The notes beneath the pieces are model-generated. The model saw only the letters and a program-made list of their open reading frames with translations, ran no database searches and had not been told where the DNA came from. Source: Brevibacterium yomogidense (lineage in GTDB: Bacteria > Actinomycetota > Actinomycetes > Actinomycetales > Brevibacteriaceae). Taken from it: DNA of 64,000 bases. This document shows positions 1 to 8,229 of the stretch, piece by piece. The translations under genes were made by a program, and so were the position numbers. The stretch's first letter is position 1; each line of letters starts with the position of its first letter. The stretch covers positions 586,187 to 650,186 of the forward strand of contig NZ_JABASY010000001.1 in the NCBI RefSeq assembly GCF_016107685.1, in the 5' to 3' direction.

Positions 1-231
1 CGGAAGCGGACCGTCACCGGTCGCATGGACGACGACCCCGGACAGCCACGACTTCTGCCGCGTCTCGACGCGACCCAGCAGCGCCAGTTCGACCAGCACG
101 GCGGCGCCCAGCGAGCAGTGCAGAGTGCTCGCGCCCGCGGGTGTGCCGGTGCTGTCATCGGCCAGCAGCAGCGCGAGGTCCTCGACGAGGAGGAGCGGCC
201 CGTCCGGATCCGGAGGATGTTCGTCGGTCAT
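1..231 (-). CDS. GPP34 family phosphoprotein (GOLPH3-like), 5'-end partial
   Basis: Only the first 77 residues are inside the window; the gene runs off the left edge. After a short acidic lead, the text LLLVEDLALLLADD followed by a small-residue stretch and GAAVLVELALLGRVE is the characteristic N-terminal helix pair of the GPP34 (GOLPH3/VPS74) family, common as a cytosolic, probably lipid-headgroup-binding protein in actinobacteria. The ATG at 231 is chosen because GAGGAG sits 8 nt upstream on the same strand. Function in bacteria is not established. Family assignment rests on the N-terminal motif only. Confidence 0.75.
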   Translation of the reverse strand, partial: MTDEHPPDPDGPLLLVEDLALLLADDSTGTPAGASTLHCSLGAAVLVELALLGRVETRQKSWLSGVVVHATGDGPLP

Positions 232-454
232 CGGGGGGACTCCTCAGCAGGCAGCACGGGTCGTAGGGTGGCGCCTCGTCCCGCGGCAGCGTCGCCGGGC
301 GGCAAGGTGTGAGGGCGACGATACCGGCAGCGGCGGCCCCGCGCGCCCGCCGGCGGGGAGAAGCAGGGAAATCCCCCGACCGATGGTCAGCCCCGTCACG
401 AGCACGGTCGGTCTTCAGCCTACTCAGGGTCATCGGCATCCCGGGCGGTCGTCG

Positions 455-1420
455 TCACCGGAGGGCTGACGTCGTCGACTCTGCTGACGCAGGTGCTCGT
501 TCCGGTGCTGCACACGCTCGCGCAGCGCTGGAAGCTCCGCCGGTCCGCGCGGGCGCAGGCGCCGAAGGAGCGGACGAGTCGTCGGGCGCCCTTCCCGACG
601 ATTGCGGAACCGACGACTGCGGAGCCGACGACTGCGGAGCTGGCGAGGGGAGTGACGGCGCCCCTCGGAGAGAACCTGGGATCACGAAGCGGCGGAACAG
701 ACTGAGGCTCATGGACGGCGACTGCTCGAGGTGGTCGAACCGCGCGACCGCACCACATGTCACGGGCATGAGGGAGGTGAACGGTGCGATGCGCTGAGCG
801 GGCGAGTCCTTCTCCCACCGCCCGTCGCCGCGGAACTCCATCCCGGTGTCCGTGAGTCGCAGCAGCGCGAGCACCGGTTCGCCGTCCATCGGGTCGATGA
901 CGAGCCCCAGGTCGCCGGGCCGCTGCAGACCGAACCGGTGGCGCGTGTGCCTGCCCGCCGCGGTCGCCGCCGTGAGGCGGTGGACGATGTGGGCGGCTTC
1001 GCCGAGGTCCGCGAACTCCACGCCGGGCAGGCGCGTGCGCTGGTCGTCCGCCGTCGCCGGCATGAGGACCGTGACTGCGGGATGGTCCGTCCCGTCCACC
1101 TGCGTCCCCAGGATCCACACGATCGTGCCGTCCGGTGACATCTCCACGGTGAAGCGGTCCGGGGAGAACCGCTGGTGCCCGGTTGGGGTGGTGAGCCCCA
1201 GTCCGGCGTCCTCGACCCGGAGGTCGATGCCGACGGTCCAGTCCGTCGCGTCCGGGGAGTAGACCTTGAACGGACCGGTGGCGACGACCTCGGCGGCGGT
1301 CGCCACGACCGGGGTGGCGGTCGCAGACCGGACAGGGGCCTCGGCGGCGGTGGGGGCGGCGGGGCTGAGATCGGGATGGACGGCGCGGGGAAGGCCGAAC
1401 GGTGTCTGCGACGTAGCCAT
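455..1420 (-). CDS. Hypothetical protein with low-complexity Pro/Ser/Ala tail
   Basis: 321 residues; I do not recognise the family. The ATG at 1420 is preferred over upstream starts because AGGAG lies 6 nt before it. Residues about 45-250 look like a compact mixed alpha/beta region with no signal peptide or membrane segment; the last ~70 residues are low complexity (repeated PQSS units, then Ala/Pro/Arg-rich), encoded by an imperfect 15-bp DNA repeat. It is divergent from the flavin monooxygenase gene at 1616 and shares its 195-bp upstream region. No function is proposed. Confidence 0.6.
   Translation of the reverse strand: MATSQTPFGLPRAVHPDLSPAAPTAAEAPVRSATATPVVATAAEVVATGPFKVYSPDATDWTVGIDLRVEDAGLGLTTPTGHQRFSPDRFTVEMSPDGTIVWILGTQVDGTDHPAVTVLMPATADDQRTRLPGVEFADLGEAAHIVHRLTAATAAGRHTRHRFGLQRPGDLGLVIDPMDGEPVLALLRLTDTGMEFRGDGRWEKDSPAQRIAPFTSLMPVTCGAVARFDHLEQSPSMSLSLFRRFVIPGSLRGAPSLPSPAPQSSAPQSSVPQSSGRAPDDSSAPSAPAPARTGGASSAARACAAPERAPASAESTTSALR
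604..648. repeat. Three imperfect 15-bp tandem repeats
   Basis: Units at 604-618, 619-633 and 634-648 (GCGGAACCGACGACT and variants). They lie in the 3' part of the hypothetical gene at 455-1420 and encode the repeated PQSSx peptide. A likely site of slipped-strand length variation. Confidence 0.7.
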
Positions 1421-1615
1421 GACTGCTCCTGCGGTGGTGCTGAGGACCAGCGGATGCCGATCCATGTGCACACAGTAGGAAGAGGCACGGACGCGGCGAC
1501 TCGTGCTGCCGCGGTGGAGCGTCGCATCTCGTCATGGAGTGGCCGTGGCGTGTGTGGCGGGCCGATGATGGCGGGGAACGGACCATGGCACCGGCGCCAC
1601 CCGGGGAGGAGAGAG

Positions 1616-2683
1616 ATGAAGTTCGGCTACTGGACCCCTGTCTACGGAGGGTTCCTCCGCAACGTCGAGGACGAGGGGATGCCCGCCACCTGGGACTACA
1701 TCAGGCAGGTGAGCACCCTGGCGGACGGGCTGGGCTTCGATCTCACGCTGGTCCCGGAGCTCTACCTCAACGACCGCAAGGGGCCGGAGGCTCCCAGTCT
1801 CGAGGCGTGGTCGCTGGCCACCGCGATCGCGGCCGTGACTGACCGGCTGGAGATCCTCACCGCGATCCGCCCCGGCTACCACAACCCGCAGGTGACGGCG
1901 AAGCGGCTGTCGACGCTCGCGGACATCAGCAGCGACCGCGTCTCCCTCAACGTCGTCGCCGCTTGGTGGGCGGAGGAGGCGAAGCAGTTCGGGGGAGTGT
2001 TCCCGTCGCACGACGACCGGTACGTGCACTGCACCGAATTCGTCGACGCGCTGCGCGGCCTGTGGACGCAGACCCCCTACAGCCAGCACGGCGAGTACTT
2101 CGACTTCACCGGCACCGTCGTCGAACCGAAGCCCGCTCGGCTGCCCCGGATCTACGCGGGAGGGGAGTCGGAAGGAGGGCGCGAGGCGATCGCGCGGTTC
2201 GCGGATTCCTACGTCACCCACGGCGGGACGGTCGCCGAGCTCACGGAGAAGACCGCAGACGTGAACGCGCGACGGCAGCGGCTGCAGGGTGCGCCGTTCG
2301 ACACGATCGGGATGAGCGCCTACGTGATCATCCGCGACACGGAGGCGCAGGCACGGGCGGAGCTGGAACGCATCACGACGATCGACCCGCACTCGCCGGG
2401 CTACGCGTCGTTCGAGGAGTTCACGAAGCACTCGAAGCTGGACGTCGAGGTGTCCGCCCGCGAGTACTCGGTGGGCACGCGGGCGCTGCGGCCGGAACTG
2501 GTGGGCACAGCGGAGCAGGTCGCGGAGAAGATCCGCGCGTACGAGGCCGCCGGCGTGAATCTTCTGCTCATCCAGGCGTCGCCGCTCCACGAGGAGCTCG
2601 AACGGATCGCCACGGACCTCATCCCGCTGATCCGCGACGGGTCCGGTGAGGCAGTCGTAGACTCGGTGCAGATGGAAGCGTGA
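1616..2683 (+). CDS. LLM-class flavin-dependent monooxygenase (luciferase-like)
   Basis: 355 residues, the usual size for bacterial-luciferase-fold monooxygenases that use reduced FMN and O2. Family features: a MKFGYWTPV first strand, a segment around residues 45-90 with LATAIAAVTDRLEILTA, the RPGYHNP/KRLSTLADIS segment, and SLNVVAAWWAEEAKQFG, followed by the barrel C-terminus with ELVGTAEQVAEKIRAYEAAGVNL. It resembles the SsuD/SfnG/alkanal branch, but the substrate cannot be told. The ATG at 1616 follows GGGGAGGAGAGAG directly; an upstream in-frame extension has no family homology. Two hydrolase genes follow on the same strand, which suggests a short catabolic operon acting on one compound. 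Confidence 0.85.
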   Translation: MKFGYWTPVYGGFLRNVEDEGMPATWDYIRQVSTLADGLGFDLTLVPELYLNDRKGPEAPSLEAWSLATAIAAVTDRLEILTAIRPGYHNPQVTAKRLSTLADISSDRVSLNVVAAWWAEEAKQFGGVFPSHDDRYVHCTEFVDALRGLWTQTPYSQHGEYFDFTGTVVEPKPARLPRIYAGGESEGGREAIARFADSYVTHGGTVAELTEKTADVNARRQRLQGAPFDTIGMSAYVIIRDTEAQARAELERITTIDPHSPGYASFEEFTKHSKLDVEVSAREYSVGTRALRPELVGTAEQVAEKIRAYEAAGVNLLLIQASPLHEELERIATDLIPLIRDGSGEAVVDSVQMEA

Positions 2684-2752
2684 CCGTCGACACACAGGGT
2701 CGCTCGGACGGACGGTGTCCTGTGGTCGTCAGGCGACGGAAGGGGCTGCACC

Positions 2753-4009
2753 ATGATCGACTTCAAAGCAGGGGGACAGGAACTGCTGCCGGGGCTCAAG
2801 GAGCTGCGGCGCGACCTGCACGCTCATCCGGAGGTGGGTCTCGACCTGCCACGGACCCAGGGGAAGGTGCTGGCGGCACTCGAGGGGCTCCCGCTGGAGG
2901 TGACGACGGGGGTGGAGACGACCTCGGTCGTGGCGGTCCTGCGGGGCACCGGGCAGGGGCGGCCGGCGGAGGGCGCACCGGCGGTGCTGCTGCGCGGCGA
3001 CATGGACGCCCTGTCGATCGAGGAGCGGACGGACGAGCCGTTCCGGTCGGAGAACGGGAACATGCACGCGTGCGGCCACGACCTCCACACCGCCGGTCTG
3101 GTGGGGGCGGCCCGGATCCTGTCCGCGCACCACGACCAGCTGGACGGGGACGTCGTCTTCATGTTCCAGCCCGGCGAGGAGGGCTTCAACGGGGCCTCCG
3201 TCATGATCCGGGAGGGAGTGCTCGACGCGGCCGGTGTGCGGGTGAGCGCGGCATACGGCGTGCACGTGCACATCGACGACGCGGGTGTCGTGTCGACGAA
3301 GCCGGGCACCCTGCAGGCCGGGTCCAACGTCCTCACCGTCACGGTCCACGGGGAGGGCGGGCACGGGTCGCAGCCGTTCGCGGCGGTCGACCCTGTGCCG
3401 GCGCTCGCGGAGATCGTCGTCGCCCTGCAGACGATGGTGACCCGCAAGTTCGACGTGTTCGACCCCGTCGTCCTGTCCGTCACCCAGCTGAGCGCGGGCG
3501 ACATGGTGAACGTCATCCCTCCCAGCGCGACCCTGGGTGCGACCGTGCGGACGCTGTCCGATGAATCGGTCGCGCGCTTCCGTGCGGAGGCCACCCGCAT
3601 CGCGGACGGCATCGCGTCCGCACACGGCTGCACCGCCGAGGTCGTGTTCGAGGAGCAGTACCCGGTCACCGTGAACGACACGGACGAGACGGCGTGGGTG
3701 GCCGACGAGATCCTCGAGTTCTTCGGTGAGGACCGGCTGAAGATCGTCGAGGACCCGATCATGCCCAGCGAGGACTTCTCGTTCGTGCTGCGGGAGGTGC
3801 CGGGCACCTACCTCATGCTGGGTGCCAAGCGGGCGGACGTCCCGGAGGAGGAGCAGGCGGACAACCACTCGCCGCACGTCGTGTTCGACGATGCGGTGCT
3901 GGGGGATCAGGCGGCGCTGCTCGCGCACCTGGCGGTGCGGAGGCTGCGGCGCGGTTCTGCGGCGGGTGGTGGTGACAGTGGGGCCTCGGGACGGACGCCG
4001 CGTCACTGA
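2753..4009 (+). CDS. M20-family amidohydrolase / aminoacylase-like metallopeptidase
   Basis: 418 residues. N-terminal RRDLHAHPEVG, the metal motif HACGHDLHTAG near residues 103-113, and GEEGFNGAS near 141 are the M20D (IAA-amino acid hydrolase/N-acyl amino acid amidohydrolase) signature, in which the motif Cys, two His and a Glu bind the metal pair. The lid domain follows (GGHGSQP), and SEDFSFVL and NHSPHVVFDD supply the C-terminal ligands. No signal peptide, so cytosolic. It is clearly paralogous along its whole length to the protein at 6625-7818. Substrate is probably an N-acyl or N-aryl amino acid. It lies 69 bp downstream of the flavin monooxygenase. Confidence 0.88.
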   Translation: MIDFKAGGQELLPGLKELRRDLHAHPEVGLDLPRTQGKVLAALEGLPLEVTTGVETTSVVAVLRGTGQGRPAEGAPAVLLRGDMDALSIEERTDEPFRSENGNMHACGHDLHTAGLVGAARILSAHHDQLDGDVVFMFQPGEEGFNGASVMIREGVLDAAGVRVSAAYGVHVHIDDAGVVSTKPGTLQAGSNVLTVTVHGEGGHGSQPFAAVDPVPALAEIVVALQTMVTRKFDVFDPVVLSVTQLSAGDMVNVIPPSATLGATVRTLSDESVARFRAEATRIADGIASAHGCTAEVVFEEQYPVTVNDTDETAWVADEILEFFGEDRLKIVEDPIMPSEDFSFVLREVPGTYLMLGAKRADVPEEEQADNHSPHVVFDDAVLGDQAALLAHLAVRRLRRGSAAGGGDSGASGRTPRH

Positions 4010-4037
4010 CGGGCTGGCGGTGCGGCCTCGGGCGCAT

Positions 4038-4097
4038 TGACGGAAGCGCCAACAGAGTGACGGCAGCGCCAACAGACTGACGGAAGAAGCAACGGAC
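4038..4097. repeat. Three 20-bp tandem repeats between hydrolase genes
   Basis: Near-identical units start at 4038 (TGACGGAAGCGCCAACAGAG), 4058 and 4078. They fill most of the gap between the M20 gene and the amidohydrolase gene at 4114; the third unit is more diverged and runs almost into the ribosome binding site. Intercistronic function unknown. Confidence 0.75.
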
Positions 4098-4113
4098 GAC
4101 GAAGGGAGATTCC

Positions 4114-5361
4114 ATGACGGACACACGCGTCATCACGGGTGCTCAGCTGTTCGACGGCGAGGAGTTCCGGGGGCGGCACGACGTCCTCGTCCGGGACGGG
4201 GTGATCGCAGAGCTGCGGGCATCGGGGACCGGTGGGACACCGCTGGCGGCGGAGGCGTCGACGGACGGGCGGATCGTCGATGTCGTCGATGCGACGGGGA
4301 AGACGCTCACCCCGGGTCTCATCGACTGCCACGTGCACGTGGCGACGGACGGGGCGGGCAGTCTGGACGCGTTTGTGGAACCGTTCTCCCTGCAGTTCTT
4401 CCGGGCTGCGCGGAACCTCGAGCGGACACTGCAGGCGGGTGTGACGACGGCGCGGGACGCCGGTGGTGCGGATGCGGGTGTGAAGGCTGCGCTGTCGGAC
4501 GGGTTCGTCGATGGGCCCACCCTCTACGCGGCGATCTCCATCATGAGCCAGACCGGTGGGCACGGCGACGGCCGGATGGCTTCCGGGGCGCACATGCCGA
4601 TGCTGACGGGACACCCGGGCCGGCCCGATGGTGTGGCGGACGGTGTGGACGCGGTGCGTGCGAAGACGCGGGAGATCCTGCGTGCGGGTGCTGACCACAT
4701 CAAGATCTGCTCGACGGGTGGAGTGCTGTCGCCCACGGACGATCCCCGGCACAGCCAGTTCACGGTCGCGGAGATCGAGGCGATCGTGGAGGAGGCTGCG
4801 GCACAGGGCACGTACGTCATGTCTCACGCGCAGGGTGCGGAGGGGATCCGCAACGCGCTGCGGGCGGGGGCTCGTTCGATCGAGCACGGGATCTTCCTTG
4901 ACGAGGAGACGATCGAGCTGTTCCTCGAGAAGGACGCGTTCCTGGTCCCCACGCTGCAGGCGCCGTTGGCGGTCATCGCTGCGGCGGATGCGGGGGCGGC
5001 GCTGCCGACGTCCGTCGTCGCGAAGGCGCGGATGGTCGCGGAGACGCACCGGGAGTCGATAGCGCAGGCGTATGACGCGGGCGTGAAGATCGCGATGGGC
5101 ACGGACGCCGGTGTGGGTCCGCACGGGGAGAACCTCGAGGAGCTGGAGCTGATGGCCGCGGTGGGGCTGTCGACGCGGGATGCGCTGCGGGCGGGCACGA
5201 CCGTGGCGGCGTCCCTGCTGGACCTGCCGACGGTGGGGCGGGTGGCGACCGGGTATGCGGCGGACCTGGTCCTGTTCGACGGCGACCTGGAGCAGGCGGG
5301 TCTGTCGGAAGCCAGGCGGCGCGTGTCGCAGGTGTATCAGGGCGGCATGCGGAAGCGGTGA
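4114..5361 (+). CDS. Metal-dependent amidohydrolase (imidazolonepropionase/prolidase-like)
   Basis: 415 residues with all amidohydrolase-superfamily ligands visible: TPGLIDCHVHVATDG (HxH at about residues 72-74), DHIKICSTGG with the probable carboxylated Lys near 197, SHAQG His near 238, RSIEHGIF His near 258, and MGTDAG Asp near 331. This arrangement matches the binuclear-zinc subgroup that includes prolidases and aryl/acyl-dipeptidases. GAAGGGAG precedes the ATG. Third gene in a same-strand run with a flavin monooxygenase and an M20 hydrolase. Exact substrate not predictable; an N-acyl amino acid or Xaa-Pro-type amide fits the family. Confidence 0.85.
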   Translation: MTDTRVITGAQLFDGEEFRGRHDVLVRDGVIAELRASGTGGTPLAAEASTDGRIVDVVDATGKTLTPGLIDCHVHVATDGAGSLDAFVEPFSLQFFRAARNLERTLQAGVTTARDAGGADAGVKAALSDGFVDGPTLYAAISIMSQTGGHGDGRMASGAHMPMLTGHPGRPDGVADGVDAVRAKTREILRAGADHIKICSTGGVLSPTDDPRHSQFTVAEIEAIVEEAAAQGTYVMSHAQGAEGIRNALRAGARSIEHGIFLDEETIELFLEKDAFLVPTLQAPLAVIAAADAGAALPTSVVAKARMVAETHRESIAQAYDAGVKIAMGTDAGVGPHGENLEELELMAAVGLSTRDALRAGTTVAASLLDLPTVGRVATGYAADLVLFDGDLEQAGLSEARRRVSQVYQGGMRKR

Positions 5362-5373
5362 CGCCGGGACGCA

Positions 5374-5416
5374 GAGAGAACCCGTCGACCCACGGTGTGG
5401 GCCGACGGGTTCTCTC
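5374..5416. terminator. Bidirectional hairpin terminator
   Basis: Perfect 14-bp stem (GAGAGAACCCGTCG with CGACGGGTTCTCTC) around a 15-nt loop between two convergent genes, ending at 5361 and 5452. It can terminate transcription from both sides. Confidence 0.85.
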
Positions 5417-5451
5417 GTGTGTTCTTGAGGGCTATGCGGCGGAGACGCCCG

Positions 5452-6621
5452 TCAGAGGAAGCTCACCAGCACGCTCGCGATGACGACGGAGCCGGCGCTC
5501 ACCGAGGTGAACCCGCCCACCAGCATGGCGGGGAGCATCGCGTTCGTGAGTTGGTCACGCTCCTCCGGAGTGCGTCCCACGGAGCGGGCGACTTCGTTGG
5601 TCAGCAGGTAGTCCGCTGGGAAGCCGTACATGGCGGTGAGCGCGACGGACATGCCGAGGGTGGGCTTCCACCGCAGCAGCTTCGTCGCGATGAAGCCGCC
5701 CAGCATGATGCCGATCCCGCCGACCACCAGGATGACGACCATCGGCAGGAGTGCGGCGATGACGTCCGACAGCGATGCTTCGACGAGCGGTGCCATGACG
5801 ATCGCGATGACACCGGCCATGGCGATGCCGAAGGAGCTCGACTTCTCCAGAGCGCGCTCCGGGGTGAGGCCGATGGCGGTCGAGACGATGCCCAGGAGCA
5901 GCGCCAGGATGGACGAGGGGATGTGCGTCGGGACCGCCAGCAGTGTCGCGACCGAGCCGCCCACCAGCACGGCGAAGAGGTTGAAGAGCTCGTTGTCCAC
6001 GAGGAACTGCGGCAGGGTCACGAGCTTCTTCTTCGAAGCTGACTCGTCTACGGCCTGGGCCTCTGCGGCGAGCTTCTCCAGCTCACCGCTGTCGCGCAGG
6101 CCGATCGCGAACCGGCGCAGCAGGAAGTTGGTCATGGGCATCGACGGCAGTGACTGCATCATGAGCACCAGTGCCGGCAAGACGACGATGACGGAGGACA
6201 CGCCCGCGGCGGTGAGACCTTCCGTCGTGAGACTCGTCGCGACGATGCCTCCCGCCAGCGGCCCTGCACCTGCGACGAAGAACTCGAAGCCGAAGAGCGG
6301 TGCGACAGTGACTGCCAGGAGCCCGACCGCGACGACCATTCCGGCCACTGCGATGATGACGGACCGCCATTGCTGCAGCAGCGTGGGCAGTGGGATGAGC
6401 GAGCCCATGTGGAAGAGGATCGGAGCCACGAGGATCGTGTAGACCTGCGGCATGAGCGAGTCGTCCACGACGGTGGTGGGCACCAGACCCAACTGCGCGA
6501 AGATGAAGATGCCGAGCATCGCGACGAGCAGGCTGGGCACGCGTGCCTTCGACCAGATGGAGGCGAGCTCGCCGACCGCGATGAACGCGAGCACGATGGC
6601 GGCGCTGTAGATGGGTTCCAT
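5452..6621 (-). CDS. Polytopic membrane transporter, uncharacterised (Na+/glutamate symporter-like)
   Basis: 389 residues, mostly hydrophobic, with about ten predicted membrane segments and one long charged loop (roughly residues 175-205, rich in Glu/Lys) dividing two halves; small-residue motifs such as GPLAGGIVATSLTTEG and GGFTSVSAGS occur in each half. This looks like a secondary carrier related to glutamate/malonate-type symporters, but I cannot name the family with certainty. It starts 3 bp after the stop of the M20 hydrolase at 6625-7818 and is clearly co-transcribed with it, so it probably imports that enzyme's substrate or exports its product. Confidence 0.7.
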   Translation of the reverse strand: MEPIYSAAIVLAFIAVGELASIWSKARVPSLLVAMLGIFIFAQLGLVPTTVVDDSLMPQVYTILVAPILFHMGSLIPLPTLLQQWRSVIIAVAGMVVAVGLLAVTVAPLFGFEFFVAGAGPLAGGIVATSLTTEGLTAAGVSSVIVVLPALVLMMQSLPSMPMTNFLLRRFAIGLRDSGELEKLAAEAQAVDESASKKKLVTLPQFLVDNELFNLFAVLVGGSVATLLAVPTHIPSSILALLLGIVSTAIGLTPERALEKSSSFGIAMAGVIAIVMAPLVEASLSDVIAALLPMVVILVVGGIGIMLGGFIATKLLRWKPTLGMSVALTAMYGFPADYLLTNEVARSVGRTPEERDQLTNAMLPAMLVGGFTSVSAGSVVIASVLVSFL

Positions 6622-6624
6622 GTG

Positions 6625-7818
6625 TCAGCCCTTCCGTGAGTTGTGGTGCCAGGCCAGTGCTGCGAGCGACGCCGCCTGGTCGGCCAGCACCGCGTCGTCG
6701 AACTGCACCAGCGGCGAATGGTTCATCGCCGCTGTGGCCGGATCGATGCCGGCAGGGGTCGCCTGCAGGAAGTAGAAGGCGCCGGGCACCTCGTTGAGGA
6801 CGAAGGAGAAGTCCTCCGATCCCATGAGCGGGTCGTCTGCTTCGACGACGCGGTCGGTACCGAAGAGATCGGTGAGTGTGGAGAGCGCGAACGCGGCCTC
6901 GTCCGTGTCGTTCACGGTGGGCGGGTAGAGGGCTTCCCAGGTCACCTCGGCGGTGCAGCCGAACCCGGCGGCGGTCGATTCGGCGAGCTCCTGCGCATAG
7001 CGCGGGAAGTCGCGGGTGGTGGCCTCGGAAAGCGTGCGCACGGAGGCGCCCATCGACGCCTCGACGGGGATGACGTTGACGGCTTCACCGGCGGACAGGT
7101 TCGTGATCGCCGCGACGACGGGGTCGAACACGCTGAACCGGCGGGTGACCATCACCTGGAGGGCCTGGCAGAACTCGACGAGCGGGGCGACGGGGTCCAG
7201 CGCGTTCTCCGGCTGTGAGCCATGGCCGCCTGCACCGTGGAACGTCACGCGCAGCACGTTGGACCCGGCCATGATCGGGCCGGGGCGGCTCACGAAGACG
7301 CCCTGTTCGCCGGGTAGGACGTGGACCGCATAGGCGGCGTCCACTCTGGTGCCCGCGGCGTCGAGCAGGCCTTCGGCGAGCATGGGCGCTGCGCCTCCTG
7401 GCCCTTCTTCGCCGGGTTGGAACATGAAGACGACAGTGCCGGGGAGCTCGTCGCGGTGTGCGGAGAGCAGTCGCGCTGCACCGACGAGGCCCGCAGTGTG
7501 GAGGTCGTGGCCGCACGCGTGCATGTTGCCGTTCGCCGAGGCGTAGGAGAGGTCGTTGTCCTCCTCCACCGGCAGCCCGTCCATGTCCCCGCGCAGCAGG
7601 ACCGTGGGGCCGGGGTGTGCACCGCGGAGCACTGCGACGACGGAGGACAGGGAGTCTCCGGTCGTGATCTCCAGCGGCAGTCTTTCGAGGGCGACGAGAA
7701 CGCGGGACTGGGTCCAGGGGAGATCGTTGCCCAGTTCCGGGTTGCGGTGCAGTTCGCGCCGTAGCGCGATGAGGTCTGCGGAGAGGGCCTGGGCCTCACG
7801 GACGAAGTCGATGATCAA
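6625..7818 (-). CDS. M20-family amidohydrolase (paralogue of the gene at 2753)
   Basis: 397 residues. Same architecture as the neighbouring paralogue: RRELHRNPELG, metal motif MHACGHDLHTAG near residue 99, GEEGPGGAAPM, GGHGSQPE, SEDFSFVLNEVPG and NHSPLVQFDD. All expected metal ligands are present, so it should be active as an N-acyl amino acid or peptide amidohydrolase in the cytosol. First gene of a two-gene operon with the transporter at 5452. The two paralogues lie on opposite strands around the convergent terminator, which suggests duplication followed by separate specialisation. Confidence 0.88.
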   Translation of the reverse strand: MIIDFVREAQALSADLIALRRELHRNPELGNDLPWTQSRVLVALERLPLEITTGDSLSSVVAVLRGAHPGPTVLLRGDMDGLPVEEDNDLSYASANGNMHACGHDLHTAGLVGAARLLSAHRDELPGTVVFMFQPGEEGPGGAAPMLAEGLLDAAGTRVDAAYAVHVLPGEQGVFVSRPGPIMAGSNVLRVTFHGAGGHGSQPENALDPVAPLVEFCQALQVMVTRRFSVFDPVVAAITNLSAGEAVNVIPVEASMGASVRTLSEATTRDFPRYAQELAESTAAGFGCTAEVTWEALYPPTVNDTDEAAFALSTLTDLFGTDRVVEADDPLMGSEDFSFVLNEVPGAFYFLQATPAGIDPATAAMNHSPLVQFDDAVLADQAASLAALAWHHNSRKG

Positions 7819-8229
7819 GCTGGTGTGCCCCTTTCAGAAGTGGTCGGAGGGGGCGTGGACCTGGCATGTGACTGCGTGACTCACCTCACGCTAGCGCGAT
7901 CACGGCTTTCCGTCACTCACTACGTCGCAGTAGGTCAGCTCCATGGAGGTGTTCAGGGCGTTCTCGTGGTGTTGCGGATGTTCCGCTGTCAGTCGACGCA
8001 AGACGGTGGTCACATCTTCAGGCACTTCCTCCCAAGGTTGCTGAGCAGTGCCAAGCGCTTTGCGGCACCCGGGCGACGCAGCACTTGTCGATCGATCACT
8101 CACTTTTCTATTGACACCTATGACGGACATCACTAATTTGAGACGAGGCGACCGACGCGGGGCACATTCAACGACGAGTGCTCATGAGCCCGATGGGTAG
8201 TGATGACGATGAGTTTCAGCGGATCCGTG
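7819..8229. other. Divergent intergenic region (M20 operon / TRAP operon)
   Basis: About 400 bp between leftward and rightward operons. It contains the TRAP promoter (annotated separately). A 77-codon leftward frame at 7900-8133 has no recognisable family or good ribosome binding site, so I do not call it a gene. Base composition is less GC-biased than the flanks. Confidence 0.5.
8111..8139 (+). promoter_or_regulatory. Sigma-70-type promoter of the TRAP operon
   Basis: TTGACA at 8111-8116, 17-nt spacer, TAATTT at 8134-8139. The -35 is part of TTGACACCTATG, identical over 12 bases to the reverse complement of the operator at 13705-13720, with the distal half (ACGG instead of TCAA) lost. So it is a good promoter with at most a half operator. 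Confidence 0.65.

Noticed and set aside
309..1586. Several long overlapping frames on both strands
   Set aside because: Arg/Pro-rich translations without family features; shadows of the gene at 455-1420 caused by high GC.
7900..8133. 77-codon leftward frame
   Set aside because: No recognisable family, no good ribosome binding site, and it spans the TRAP promoter region.
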